From positions 595,382-659,381 of the forward strand of contig NZ_JACAOS010000018.1 in the NCBI RefSeq assembly GCF_013386165.1: DNA of 64,000 nt, written 5' to 3'. Position numbers and translations under genes: made by a program. This DNA is from Pseudomonas gingeri (GTDB lineage: Bacteria > Pseudomonadota > Gammaproteobacteria > Pseudomonadales > Pseudomonadaceae). Shown here one piece after another: positions 51,773 to 61,426 of this stretch (within the stretch, counting starts at the first letter, position 1; the number at the start of each line of letters is the position of its first letter). Below the pieces are notes generated by a model, which searched no databases, had not been told where the DNA came from, and saw only the letters and a program-made list of their open reading frames with translations.

Positions 51773-52585
51773 ATGTCCGAGTACCAAGCCTTCCACGTCG
51801 AACTGGTAGACAACATCGCCCATGTGCGGATCAATCGCCCGGAAAAGATCAACGCGATGAACGCCGCCTTCTGGAGCGAAATCATCGAGATCTTCCAGTG
51901 GGTCGAGGACACCGACGCCGTGCGTGTGGTGGTGATCAGTGGCGCCGGAAAACACTTCTCTTCCGGGATCGACCTGATGATGCTGGCCTCGGTGGCCAAC
52001 GAACTGGGCAAGGATGTCGGCCGCAACGCCCGCCTGCTGCGGCGCAAGATCCTCGAACTGCAAGCCTCCTTCAATGCCGTCGACAACTGCCGCAAGCCGG
52101 TCCTGGCGGCGATCCAGGGTTACTGCCTGGGCGGCGCAATCGACCTGATCGCTGCCTGCGACATGCGCTACTGCGCCGAGGACGTGCAGTTTTCCATCAA
52201 GGAAGTGGACATCGGCATGGCCGCCGATGTCGGCACTTTGCAACGTTTGCCGCGTATCATCGGCGACGGCATGTTGCGCGAACTGGCCTACACCGGACGG
52301 CAGTTCGGTGCTGACGAAGCCCTGCGGATCGGCCTGGTCAATCGTATCTATCCCGATCATGCGGCCTTGCTTGAGGCCGTGATGGCGATCGCCCGGGAAA
52401 TTGTCGGCAAATCGCCGATTGCCGTCACCGGCACCAAGGCAATGATCAGCTACATGCGTGACCATCGGATCGATGATGGCCTGGAATACGTTGCCACCTG
52501 GAACGCCGCCATGTTGCAATCCACCGATCTGCGCGTCGCCATCGCCGCGCACATGAGCAAGCAGAAAGCCGAATTCCCTGATTGA
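51773..52585 (+). CDS. Delta(3,5)-Delta(2,4)-dienoyl-CoA isomerase (crotonase family)
   Basis: 270-aa crotonase-fold enzyme that shifts double bonds in odd-position unsaturated fatty acyl-CoAs during beta-oxidation. KHFSSGIDLMML (residues 61-72) and GYCLGGAIDLIAACDMRYC form the oxyanion hole. SIKEVDIGMAADVGTLQRLPRIIG carries the Glu and Asp pair that defines ECH1-type dienoyl-CoA isomerases, unlike simple hydratases. Start at ATG 51773 (MSEYQAFHVEL), with AAGGA 8 bases upstream. A second in-frame ATG three codons earlier is possible. Confidence 0.9.
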   Translation: MSEYQAFHVELVDNIAHVRINRPEKINAMNAAFWSEIIEIFQWVEDTDAVRVVVISGAGKHFSSGIDLMMLASVANELGKDVGRNARLLRRKILELQASFNAVDNCRKPVLAAIQGYCLGGAIDLIAACDMRYCAEDVQFSIKEVDIGMAADVGTLQRLPRIIGDGMLRELAYTGRQFGADEALRIGLVNRIYPDHAALLEAVMAIAREIVGKSPIAVTGTKAMISYMRDHRIDDGLEYVATWNAAMLQSTDLRVAIAAHMSKQKAEFPD

Positions 52586-52605
52586 AGCCTGCCGAGGAAC
52601 CCCCG

Positions 52606-53436
52606 ATGACTCAACGCTGGACAACCGCAGTACTGGATATCGAGCAACCCGGTGGCTGGGCCGTGGTGCATAGCCCTGCGGGTTTCCTGCTGGACGACAA
52701 CGGGGTGCTGTTTCCCCGTGAGTGGCTCAAGCGCCAGGACCTGTCGTTGCTGGCCGAGCACGGTATCGGGCACCTGGATGGCGAGCCGGTCTACCTGCTG
52801 GAACTGAAATCCGGTTTCGAACTGCCGGGCGGCCGCTGGCAGGGTTTGCGGGCGTTCATGCTCGAGGGCGATCACACCATCTACCGGATGCTTGGTTATG
52901 CCGCGCAGATCGGCACCTGGGCACGGGAACACCGTTTCTGCGGCAGTTGCGGCCAGGCCATGACCCAGGTGCCTCTGGAGCGGGCGATGTTTTGCCCGCC
53001 ATGCGACCTGCGCAGTTACCCGCGGATCTCGCCGAGCATGATCGTGCTGGTGACCCGTGGCGACGAAGTGCTGCTGGCCCGTTCGCCGCGTTTCGTACCG
53101 GGGGTCTACAGCACCCTGGCGGGTTTCGCCGAGCCGGGTGAGTCGGCCGAAGAGTGCCTGATTCGGGAAGTGCGCGAAGAGGTGCAGGTCGAGGTCAAGA
53201 ACATCGAGTACATGGGCAGCCAGTGCTGGCCGTTCCCTCATTCGATGATGCTGGGTTTCCACGCCGAGTACGCCGGTGGCGATATCGTGCCGCAGGCCGA
53301 CGAAATCGAGGATGCCCAGTGGTTCAGCATTCACAATATGCCGCCGTTGCCGGCTTCGCGCTCTATCGCCCGCTATCTGATTGACCTGTACCTGGCCAAG
53401 CGCCTGGGTTATCCGCAGCCGGTGTTGCCGGTCTAG
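52606..53436 (+). CDS. nudC: NADH pyrophosphatase / RNA decapping Nudix hydrolase
   Basis: 276-aa Nudix enzyme that hydrolyses NAD(H) and removes NAD caps from RNA. A zinc ribbon (FCGSCGQAM ... MFCPPCDLRSYPRISPSMIVLV) is followed by the Nudix box GFAEPGESAEECLIREVREEVQVEV and the family hallmark SQCWPFPHSMMLGF (canonical SQPWPFP, here with Cys for Pro). Start ATG 52606 has GAGGA upstream. It follows the dienoyl-CoA isomerase by 20 bp and is likely cotranscribed. Confidence 0.94.
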   Translation: MTQRWTTAVLDIEQPGGWAVVHSPAGFLLDDNGVLFPREWLKRQDLSLLAEHGIGHLDGEPVYLLELKSGFELPGGRWQGLRAFMLEGDHTIYRMLGYAAQIGTWAREHRFCGSCGQAMTQVPLERAMFCPPCDLRSYPRISPSMIVLVTRGDEVLLARSPRFVPGVYSTLAGFAEPGESAEECLIREVREEVQVEVKNIEYMGSQCWPFPHSMMLGFHAEYAGGDIVPQADEIEDAQWFSIHNMPPLPASRSIARYLIDLYLAKRLGYPQPVLPV

Positions 53437-53438
53437 GA

Positions 53439-54218
53439 TCAGGCCACGCTGAACCAGTGCTGCCAGGCCAGGCGTACGGTGAGGCCGAGGACCACGGTGA
53501 TAAACACCGGGCGGATAAACTTCGCACCGCCACTGATGGCGGTGCGCGCGCCGAAGAACGCGCCGACCATCACCGCCACGCCCATGCACAGGCCGATCAC
53601 CCAGTCCACCTGGCCGGAAAACACGAACACCGACAAGGCGGCGGCATTGCTGACGAAGTTCAGGCTGCGGGCCACGCCGCTGGCCTTGACCAGGTCGATG
53701 GGGTAGAGCAGCAGGCTGCTGACGGTCCAGAAGGCACCGGTGCCGGGGCCGGCCACGCCGTCATAGAAGCCCAGGCCGAGGCCCTGGGGCAGTTGCCATT
53801 TCTTCCTGATCGGGGCGTTGCTGTCCAGCGGCGCCTTGGGCGTGCCGCCGAACAGCAGGTACAGGCCGCAGGCAAAGACGATCACCGGGAGCATCTTGTT
53901 CAGCCATTCGGCCGGCATGAAGTGCGCGGTGATGGCGCCGATCAGTGCGCCGATAAAGGTGCCGAGGATGGCCAGCTTCCATTGCCCCGGCTGAAACAAC
54001 TTGCGCCGGTAGAAGGTGAAACCGGCGGTGGCGGAACCGAAGGTCGAACTGAGTTTGTTGGTGCCCAGCACCAGGTGCGGTGGCAGCCCTGCGGTGAGCA
54101 GGGCCGGGGTGGTGAGCAGACCGCCGCCGCCGGCGATGGCGTCGATAAATCCGGCGATAAAGGCAACAACGGTGAGAATGGCGAGGGTGGTCAGGTCTAC
54201 GCTGAGATCGAAAGGCAT
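53439..54218 (-). CDS. TSUP/TauE-SafE family permease
   Basis: 259-aa inner-membrane protein with eight or so predicted helices. The family repeat GFIDAIAGGGGLLTTPALL lies near residue 24, with FYDGVAGPGTGAFWTV at the second repeat, matching the YfcA/TauE sulfite or organosulfur export group. It is convergent with nudC, with two bases between stops, and about 90 bp from the sulfur gene cluster to the right, which fits a sulfur-compound role (inference). Confidence 0.88.
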   Translation of the reverse strand: MPFDLSVDLTTLAILTVVAFIAGFIDAIAGGGGLLTTPALLTAGLPPHLVLGTNKLSSTFGSATAGFTFYRRKLFQPGQWKLAILGTFIGALIGAITAHFMPAEWLNKMLPVIVFACGLYLLFGGTPKAPLDSNAPIRKKWQLPQGLGLGFYDGVAGPGTGAFWTVSSLLLYPIDLVKASGVARSLNFVSNAAALSVFVFSGQVDWVIGLCMGVAVMVGAFFGARTAISGGAKFIRPVFITVVLGLTVRLAWQHWFSVA

Positions 54219-54306
54219 GGGGTCGGCTTAATATCGGCAGGTGGCGCGGCAGGGCCGCGCTCAAAGGTCGCCATCTTACCCATTACCGAATGTTGCCGCG
54301 ACCTCA

Positions 54307-55545
54307 TTACCGGGCTTGCGGCCCATTGCCGATCTGCCAGACAAACGGTGGCTCGCTGCCGTTGATCAGCCAATCCCCGACAATCCGCGCCTTGTAGATC
54401 ACTGGATTGTGCGACGACACCGTTCGCGCATTGCGCCAATGCCGGTCCAGCGACTTGCCCTGGCGGATATCCGAGGCGCCGAGGGCATTGAACAATTCGC
54501 TGGTGGCCCGCTGGATCAACTCGGACACCACCACTTGAGCAGTGGCCGATTCGATTTCCGCCTCGACGTTGGCTTGTCGTTCCACCGCGTTGTCAGCGCC
54601 AAACCGCGCCACATAAGCCCGTTGCGCCGGCTGCGCGGCCCTCACCGCACTGGCCTCTGCGGCATACACCCGGGCGGCGACTTCTCCCACCACTTGCTGC
54701 ACCTGCGCATCGTCACTGGCGCGCTGTGCATTGCCATGGCTGTAGATGCGCTTGCGCTCACGGACCTGCTGCGCGACATCCTTGAGGGCCGCACGGCCGA
54801 TGCCGGCCAGGGTCGCCAGCAGCACCAACTGGTAGAACGCCGTCTGGTATTTGAAGCGCGTGGCGAAGTCGATCACATGGCCGGCCTCCACCCGTGCATC
54901 GACAAACCGCGAGGTACCGCTACCGGTGGTGCGCTGGCCGAAACCATCCCAGTCATCGCTCTGTTCGATCCCCGGCTGACGGGTGCGCACGGCGGCAATC
55001 ACATCGCCACCGGTGTCACTGCGGCGGGCGTAGACGTCGATCCAGTCGGAGAAAATGCTCCCGGTGCTGTAGAACTTTTCGCCATTGAGGCGCCACTGTT
55101 CGCCGTCCGGGGTGACCTGGGTCACGACATCGCCAATCGCCACATGGCCAATCTCGGTCCAGGCGCAACCGACGATATCGCCTTCGACAAAGCGCTTGAA
55201 CCACTGATCCCGGTTCGGGCCGGGCTCGGCATTCAAACGGTCCTCGGCAAAGGCGAAGTGCCCGCGCAGGGCCTGGGGCAGGTTGGAGTCCGCTTCGGCC
55301 AGTTCGATCAGCAGTTGGAACAGCTGGGGCACGGAGGCACCGCCACCGCCATATTCCACGGGCACCCGCACGGCGCCGAAGCCGGCTTGCTTGAGCCACT
55401 GGATCGGCTCGTGGGGCAGGCTGCGCGATTGCTCCCGTTCCAGCGCCCCGGCGGCGATGCGGGCAAAGATCGGCCGAAAGCGTTCGGCCAGGGATTCGTA
55501 ATCGACGCCGAGGGACAGCGGGTTGATCACCAGGTGTTCGGTCAT
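54307..55545 (-). CDS. Acyl-CoA dehydrogenase-fold flavin monooxygenase (SfnC/DszC-like)
   Basis: 412-aa protein of the acyl-CoA dehydrogenase fold, group D flavin monooxygenase type. It has VPVEYGGGGASVPQLFQLLIELAEAD near 62, WTEIGHVAIGDVV near 148, the NGEKFYSTGSIFSDWIDV segment near 180, and the C-terminal LDRHWRNARTVSSHNPVIYKARIVGDW. This last motif resembles DszC and SfnC, which use FMNH2 and oxygen on sulfur compounds. The neighbouring sfnG and sfn/msu operon support a sulfur role. Start ATG 55545 has AAGGAG upstream. Confidence 0.8.
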   Translation of the reverse strand: MTEHLVINPLSLGVDYESLAERFRPIFARIAAGALEREQSRSLPHEPIQWLKQAGFGAVRVPVEYGGGGASVPQLFQLLIELAEADSNLPQALRGHFAFAEDRLNAEPGPNRDQWFKRFVEGDIVGCAWTEIGHVAIGDVVTQVTPDGEQWRLNGEKFYSTGSIFSDWIDVYARRSDTGGDVIAAVRTRQPGIEQSDDWDGFGQRTTGSGTSRFVDARVEAGHVIDFATRFKYQTAFYQLVLLATLAGIGRAALKDVAQQVRERKRIYSHGNAQRASDDAQVQQVVGEVAARVYAAEASAVRAAQPAQRAYVARFGADNAVERQANVEAEIESATAQVVVSELIQRATSELFNALGASDIRQGKSLDRHWRNARTVSSHNPVIYKARIVGDWLINGSEPPFVWQIGNGPQAR

Positions 55546-55665
55546 GGGACAGCTCCTTGAGGGCAGGCACGCAGACGTGCGGTTGCCAGGGGCGGTTGCA
55601 CGCTCCATGCCGAGGGCGATGGCCCAGGCACGGCGGGTGTTTGTCGGTGTCGGGTTGGTAATGAA

Positions 55666-55683
55666 CTGTTGCCTGGCGAACAG
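55666..55683 (+). promoter_or_regulatory. Probable SfnR enhancer site upstream of sfnG
   Basis: CTGTTGCCTGGCGAACAG matches CTGTTGCTGGGTGAACAG (62147-62164, upstream of msuE) at 15 of 18 positions. Its position about 205 bp before the sigma-54 promoter of sfnG suits an activator enhancer; it also lies 120 bp upstream of the divergent SfnC-like gene. Confidence 0.6.
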
Positions 55684-55734
55684 TGCTTCAGCAAATCGTC
55701 CTGCCACACCACAAGCTTCCTTGTGTACAGCAAC

Positions 55735-55824
55735 CCCTGTAGGCGCTGGCTTGCCAGCGATGGCGACCGATCAGGCGCCGTCAGTCTCACGGGCCTTATC
55801 GCTGGCCAGCCAGCGCCTACAGGG
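55735..55824. repeat. REPIN (GCGCTGGCTTGCCAGCG type)
   Basis: Inverted ends CCCTGTAGGCGCTGGCTTGC and TGGCCAGCCAGCGCCTACAG within the 380-bp intergenic region between the SfnC-like gene and sfnG, between enhancer and promoter. Confidence 0.85.
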
Positions 55825-55870
55825 TTGTGCCGGTTTCAAGGCCTGGGCAAGCCCGCGCGCTTCCGGCCAC

Positions 55871-55886
55871 TGGCACACTTGCTGCT
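55871..55886 (+). promoter_or_regulatory. Sigma-54 promoter of sfnG
   Basis: TGGCACACTTGCTGCT has GG and GC separated by the required 10 bases and matches the -24/-12 consensus TGGCAC-N5-TTGC except for C instead of T at one position. It lies 38 bp upstream of the sfnG ATG. sfnG is known to be sigma-54/SfnR dependent in P. putida (established knowledge). Confidence 0.75.
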
Positions 55887-55924
55887 CTATCCCTTGGACA
55901 CTTCCAGGTCCGAGGTCACATACC

Positions 55925-57025
55925 ATGAGTCAGCAAGCCGTAAAATTCGCCTATTGGGTGCCCAATGTCAGTGGCGGCCTGGTGGTCAGCAAGATCGAAC
56001 AGCGCACCAGCTGGGACATCGACTACAACCGCAAGCTGGCGCAGTTGGCGGAGGCGGCCGGGTTCGAATACGGCCTGACCCAGATCCGTTTCACTGCCGG
56101 CTACGGTGCCGAGTACCAGCACGAGTCGGTTGCCTTCAGCCATGCCTTGCTGGCCGCCACGACGAAACTGAAAGTCATCGCCGCGATCCTGCCCGGCCCC
56201 TGGCAACCGGCGCTGGCGGCCAAGCAACTGGCGACCATCGATCAACTCACTGGCGGGCGAATCGCCGTGAATATCGTCAGTGGCTGGTTTCGCGGCGAGT
56301 TCCACGCCATCGGCGAGCACTGGCTGGAACACGACGAGCGTTATCGCCGTTCCGAAGAGTTCATCCGCGCGTTGAAAGGTATCTGGACCGAAGACTCGTT
56401 CACCTTCAAGGGCGACTTCTACCGCTTCAACGACTACAGCCTCAAGCCCAAGCCCCTGAGCCAGCCGCACCCGGAGATCTTCCAGGGTGGCAGTTCCCGT
56501 GCGGCGCGGGACATGGCGGCGCGGGTCTCGGATTGGTATTTCACCAACGGTAACACCCCCGAGGGTATCAAGGCCCAGGTCGACGACATCCGCGCCAAGG
56601 CCGCGGCCAACGGCCATTCGGTGAAAGTCGGGGTGAACGCCTTTGTCATCGCCCGCGACACCGAGGAAGAGGCCCGCGCAGTGTTGGCGGAGATCATCGA
56701 CAAGGCCGACCCCGAGGCCGTCGGCGCGTTTGGCGATGCGGCGAAACAGGCGGGTAAATCGTCACCGGAAGGCGAGGGCAACTGGGCCAAGTCGAGCTTC
56801 GAGGACCTGGTGCAATACAACGACGGCTTCAAGACCAATCTGATCGGTACGCCGCAGCAGATCGCCGAGCGGATCGTCGCCTTGAAAGCCGCGGGCGTGG
56901 ACCTGGTGCTGGCGGGGTTCCTGCATTTCCAGGAAGAGGTGGAGTACTTTGGCAAGCGCGTCTTGCCGCTGGTGCGCGAGCTGGAAGCGAAGAAGGTCGC
57001 CAGGACGGAGGAGGCCCTGGCCTGA
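55925..57025 (+). CDS. sfnG: Dimethylsulfone monooxygenase (FMNH2-dependent)
   Basis: 366-aa luciferase-like monooxygenase of the SfnG type, converting dimethylsulfone to methanesulfinate with FMNH2 and O2, so that dimethyl sulfide-derived sulfur can be used. Diagnostic segments: FAYWVPNVSGGLVVSKIEQRTSWDIDYNR at residues 8-36, ILPGPWQPALAAKQLATIDQLTGGRIAVNIVSGWFRGEF near 100-138, and GHSVKVGVNAFVIARDTEEEA near 232. A reductase partner (sfnE/msuE) is encoded at 61427. Start ATG 55925 has GAGG about 10 bases upstream. Confidence 0.92.
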   Translation: MSQQAVKFAYWVPNVSGGLVVSKIEQRTSWDIDYNRKLAQLAEAAGFEYGLTQIRFTAGYGAEYQHESVAFSHALLAATTKLKVIAAILPGPWQPALAAKQLATIDQLTGGRIAVNIVSGWFRGEFHAIGEHWLEHDERYRRSEEFIRALKGIWTEDSFTFKGDFYRFNDYSLKPKPLSQPHPEIFQGGSSRAARDMAARVSDWYFTNGNTPEGIKAQVDDIRAKAAANGHSVKVGVNAFVIARDTEEEARAVLAEIIDKADPEAVGAFGDAAKQAGKSSPEGEGNWAKSSFEDLVQYNDGFKTNLIGTPQQIAERIVALKAAGVDLVLAGFLHFQEEVEYFGKRVLPLVRELEAKKVARTEEALA

Positions 57026-57050
57026 CCGGGATTCTGAACCATGGACAGCC

Positions 57051-57512
57051 TCAGCGCGGCTCCAGCAGCCGCGCGCCTGTGCCATGGGCGCCCAACATAT
57101 CGCCGTAGTTGCGCAGCGGGCAATTCTCCATCGACAGGCAACCGCAGCCGATACAGCTATTGAGCTTGTCCCGCAACCGGGTCAACTGGGCGATGCGTTC
57201 GTCCAGTCCGGTCCTCCACTGTTCCGATAACTGTTTCCAGTCCGCCGCCGTCGGTGCGCGGCCTTCGGGCAGCGTCTGCAAGGCCTGGTGAATCTCCGCC
57301 AGGGCAATGCCCAGGCGCTGGGCCACCTTGATCAGGGCCACCCGCCTGAGCACCTCGCGCGGATAACGGCGCTGGTTACCGGCATTGCGATAACTCTGGA
57401 TCAGCCCCTTGGCTTCATAGAAGTGCAGGGCCGTCACCGCCACGCCGCTACGGGCCGCCAGTTGACCGACCGTGAGGGCCTTGTCCGTGGGCAGGGGCTT
57501 TTGCATCGCCAT
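57051..57512 (-). CDS. soxR: Redox-sensing MerR regulator SoxR
   Basis: 153-aa MerR-family sensor of redox-cycling compounds. N-terminal HTH (LTVGQLAARSGVAVTALHFYEAKGLI) and a C-terminal [2Fe-2S] cluster bound by Cys120, Cys123, Cys125 and Cys131 in CIGCGCLSMENCPLRNYGD. Oxidation activates transcription from promoters with long spacers. Divergent from a small monooxygenase gene, as recalled for P. aeruginosa PA2273-PA2274. Start ATG 57512 or 57506. Confidence 0.95.
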   Translation of the reverse strand: MAMQKPLPTDKALTVGQLAARSGVAVTALHFYEAKGLIQSYRNAGNQRRYPREVLRRVALIKVAQRLGIALAEIHQALQTLPEGRAPTAADWKQLSEQWRTGLDERIAQLTRLRDKLNSCIGCGCLSMENCPLRNYGDMLGAHGTGARLLEPR

Positions 57513-57529
57513 GGGGAAAAATCTCTTGA

Positions 57530-57547
57530 CCTTGAGTTAACTGGAGG
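57530..57547. promoter_or_regulatory. SoxR box
   Basis: CCTTGAGTTAACTGGAGG is an imperfect dyad around GTTAAC and matches the SoxR consensus CCTCAAGTTAACTTGAGG at most positions. It lies between the divergent soxR and monooxygenase starts, within the promoter region of the latter. Confidence 0.8.
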
Positions 57548-57606
57548 TTTTACCCTGCATGGCCTCGGATCACAAGATCCTGTCCGACTTCCTGGGGAGC
57601 CTTTTC

Positions 57607-57968
57607 ATGCCGTCGACAGAGCAAAATCGCAGTTTCACCCAATTGATCCAGTTCGAGATCGAGCCCGGCCAGCTTGAGGCGCTGGTGGCTGCCCTGGCCC
57701 GGCAGACCGAACGTCTGGCCCGGATCGAAGGTGGTTTTATCAGCGGCACGGTGCAGGCCAGTGATGACGGTCGACGCGTGCTCAACACCCTGCAGTGGCG
57801 TTCCAGGGCGGAAGGCGAGGTGGCCTGTGCACGTTTCGACACTGGCGAAGAAGATTTCTGGGCGCTGATCCGCGCCCACCGGGCCAAAGCGGTGACCTTC
57901 GGTTCGTTCCAGGTGCTGCGCAGCATCGAGCGCAGCCAGGACGACGCCTTGCAGTGCGCCCTGGTGGG

Positions 57969-57972
<4 letters not shown>
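57607..57972 (+). CDS. Antibiotic biosynthesis monooxygenase-like protein (SoxR regulon)
   Basis: 121-aa ABM/dimeric alpha-beta-barrel-like protein (FTQLIQFEIEPGQLEALVAALARQTERLARIEGGFISGTVQAS), resembling the SoxR-controlled monooxygenase of P. aeruginosa PA2274 in fold and context. Start ATG 57607 with GGGGAG 9 bases upstream; the open frame is longer but unsupported. The last bases overlap the convergent sfnR stop by four. Confidence 0.8.
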
Positions 57973-59069
<1,097 letters not shown>

Positions 59070-59077
59070 AGGCTTCT

Positions 59078-60265
59078 CTAGGAATAAAAAGTGGGGATCG
59101 GCGGCGTCTGGTTCAACGCCCAGTCGCCGAGTTCCTGGAGTTTGTAATCCAGCGGGTCGTGCAGGCTCTGGGTCCGCAAGTTGCGCCAATGACGGTCCAG
59201 GCGCAGGGATGCGTGGGTCGAGCGGGCGCCGGTGACTTCGAACAACTGGCTGCACAGGGCCAGGCCTTCGCGGTTGGCCGCGACCTTGGCGGTGGCGATG
59301 GCGATGGCCAGGTTTGCGCGTTCTTCACTGCTGAGGTTCTGGCCCTTGGCCCAGGCCCGGTCCATCATCCCGGCGGCACGCTCGACCAGTAACCGGACGC
59401 CTTCGAGGGCGACCCAGAAGTCACCGTAGTGATTGAGTACGTAGGGGTCCTGGCGAATATCCCGAACCGTGGATTTGAACCAGGGCCGGGTTTCGTCGAG
59501 GGTGTATTGGCGGGCTTCTTCGAAAGCCCCTTCGGCAATGCCGAGGAACATATGGGTCAGGGTCAGCTGCGCGATCAGTGGCCGCAGGCAGGCAAAGGGC
59601 GTACTCAAGGGGCCGGGGTCGAGCAGCAGTTCGGATTCCTCGACCCGCACCCGTTCGAAGCTGGCGCTGCCGCTGTCGGTCTGGCGTTGGCCCATGTTGT
59701 GCCAGTCGTCATGCAGGGTGATGCCGCTGCGTCCGCTGGGGATGGCAGCGATCAGCAACTTGCCGCCGGCGCTTTCGTCCACGGCCGAGGCGATCAGCAT
59801 CTGTGAGTCGTTGGCACCGGAGCAGAAGCTTTTCTTGCCGGAGAATTCGCGCCAGCCGCCGAGGTTGCGCACCACGGTGCGGGTGTCCAGCGGGTTGAGG
59901 GCGTTGCCCCAGAACCAGTTCTTGCGCGCGGTCTGTTCGAACCAGGGTTGCCATTGTTCCGGGCGCGAGAACAGGCGCACGGTGGCCAGCATCAGGTGAT
60001 GAAAACCGAAGACATGGGCAATCGAACTGTCGACCTTGGCGAATTCGCGGACCACGTTCAGCGTCTCGCTCCAACTGCCACCGAGGCCGCCGTATTGGGT
60101 TGGGATGCTCAGGGCCAGCAGGCCGCTGTGGCGCAAGGCGTCACGTTCGGCCTTCGGCGTGCCGCCGCGCTCGTCGCGCTCGACGGCGGTCAGGGCAAAT
60201 TCGGCGGCCAGTTGCCGGGCGGTTTGCAAGGGGGTCAACAGGGCGTTGCGCGGCTGGGCGGTCAC
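59078..60265 (-). CDS. sfnC: Acyl-CoA dehydrogenase-like flavin monooxygenase SfnC
   Basis: 395-aa DszC-like flavoprotein: LSIPTQYGGLGGSWSETLNVVREFAKVDSSIAHVFGFHHLM near residues 53-93, NPLDTRTVVRNLGGWREFSGKKSFCSGA near 125-155, and LRLDRHWRNLRTQSLHDPLDYKLQELGDWAL at the C-terminus. DszC-type proteins perform FMNH2-dependent sulfur oxygenation. It sits between msuD and sfnR, like SfnC in the sfnECR operon of P. putida DS1, required for methanesulfinate use. Start is a GTG at 60265, three bases after the msuD stop. Confidence 0.88.
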   Translation of the reverse strand: MTAQPRNALLTPLQTARQLAAEFALTAVERDERGGTPKAERDALRHSGLLALSIPTQYGGLGGSWSETLNVVREFAKVDSSIAHVFGFHHLMLATVRLFSRPEQWQPWFEQTARKNWFWGNALNPLDTRTVVRNLGGWREFSGKKSFCSGANDSQMLIASAVDESAGGKLLIAAIPSGRSGITLHDDWHNMGQRQTDSGSASFERVRVEESELLLDPGPLSTPFACLRPLIAQLTLTHMFLGIAEGAFEEARQYTLDETRPWFKSTVRDIRQDPYVLNHYGDFWVALEGVRLLVERAAGMMDRAWAKGQNLSSEERANLAIAIATAKVAANREGLALCSQLFEVTGARSTHASLRLDRHWRNLRTQSLHDPLDYKLQELGDWALNQTPPIPTFYS

Positions 60266-60268
60266 GGT

Positions 60269-61417
60269 TCAGGCCCCTGTGGCTTTGGTCGGCAACACAT
60301 CGTTGGCGATCATTTCACCAAACGGCCCGGTCAGGTTGGTGATGCCGCGTCCGGCCAGGCTGGCGTAGGGCTCGGGCAACAGCGGGAACACCAGCTCGGC
60401 GAAGCGATAGGCCTCTTCCAGGTGCGGGTAGCCGGAGAAGATAAAACTCTCGATACCCAGGTCCGCGTATTCCTTGATGCGCTCGGCCACCTGCTGTGGA
60501 TTGCCGACCAGCGCGGTGCCGGCGCCGCCACGAACCAGGCCGACGCCGGCCCACAGGTTCGGTGAAATCTCCAGGTTGTCGCGGCGTCCGTCATGCAGGG
60601 CGGCCATGCGTCGCTGGCCTTCGGAGTCGAAGCGTGAGAAGGATTTTTGCGCGGCGGCGATGGTTTCGTCGCTGATGTGTTCGATCAGTTTGTCCGCGGC
60701 CTTCCAGGCGTCCTCGGCGATTTCACGGACGATCACGTGCAGGCGAATACCGAAACGCACGGTGCGGCCCTTGCGTGCGGCGCGCTCGCGCACGTCCGCC
60801 AGCTTCGCGGCAACGGCGGCCGGAGGTTCACCCCAGGTCAGGTAGACGTCGACCTGATCGGCGGCCAGGTCGTGGGCGGCATCGGACGAGCCGCCGAAGT
60901 ACAAGGGTGGGTAAGGTTTCTGCACGGGCGGGTAGAGCGCCTTGGCGTTCTGCACTCGCAGGTGCTTGCCTTCGAAGTCCACCGCTTCGCCTTGCAGCAC
61001 CCGGCGCCAGATCTGGAGGAATTCGTCGGTCACTTCGTAGCGTTCGCTGTGGTCGAGAAAGCTGCCGTCGCCACGGTTTTCGTCGGGGTCGCCGCCGGTC
61101 ACCACGTTGATCAGCAAGCGGCCGTTGGACAAACGATCGAGGGTTGCGGCCATGCGTGCCGACACCGTTGGCGAAATGATCCCCGGGCGGATCGCCACCA
61201 GATAACGCAGGCGCTCGGTCAGCGGCACCAGGGCCGAAGCGATCACCCAGGAATCCTCGCAGGAGCGTCCGGTGGGAATCAGCACACCGTGGTAACCGAG
61301 GTTGTCGGCGGCCTGGGCCACTTGCTTCAGATAGTTGAGGGTGACCGGGCGTGCGCCCTGGGTCGTACCGAGGTAATGGCCGTCGCCGTGGGTCGGGAGA
61401 AACCAGAAAACATCCAT
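60269..61417 (-). CDS. msuD: FMNH2-dependent alkanesulfonate/methanesulfonate monooxygenase
   Basis: 382-aa luciferase-like monooxygenase close to SsuD/MsuD, releasing sulfite from alkanesulfonates or methanesulfonate. Key segments: MDVFWFLPTHGDGHYLGTTQGARPV at the N-terminus, VVTGGDPDENRGDGSFLDHSERYEVTDEFLQIW near 130-160, and LYFGGSSDAAHDLAADQVDVYLTWGEPPA near 195. Next to msuE and away from any ssu ABC transporter, so MsuD is the better name. RBS GAGGAA 7 bases upstream. Confidence 0.9.
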   Translation of the reverse strand: MDVFWFLPTHGDGHYLGTTQGARPVTLNYLKQVAQAADNLGYHGVLIPTGRSCEDSWVIASALVPLTERLRYLVAIRPGIISPTVSARMAATLDRLSNGRLLINVVTGGDPDENRGDGSFLDHSERYEVTDEFLQIWRRVLQGEAVDFEGKHLRVQNAKALYPPVQKPYPPLYFGGSSDAAHDLAADQVDVYLTWGEPPAAVAAKLADVRERAARKGRTVRFGIRLHVIVREIAEDAWKAADKLIEHISDETIAAAQKSFSRFDSEGQRRMAALHDGRRDNLEISPNLWAGVGLVRGGAGTALVGNPQQVAERIKEYADLGIESFIFSGYPHLEEAYRFAELVFPLLPEPYASLAGRGITNLTGPFGEMIANDVLPTKATGA

Positions 61418-61426
61418 GACCGTTCC

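Noticed and set aside
55691..55706. Sigma-54-like sequence (minus strand) upstream of the SfnC-like gene at 54307-55545
   Set aside because: TGGCAGGACGATTTGC has GG and GC 11 bases apart rather than 10; sigma-54 promoters rarely tolerate this, so it is not listed as a promoter.
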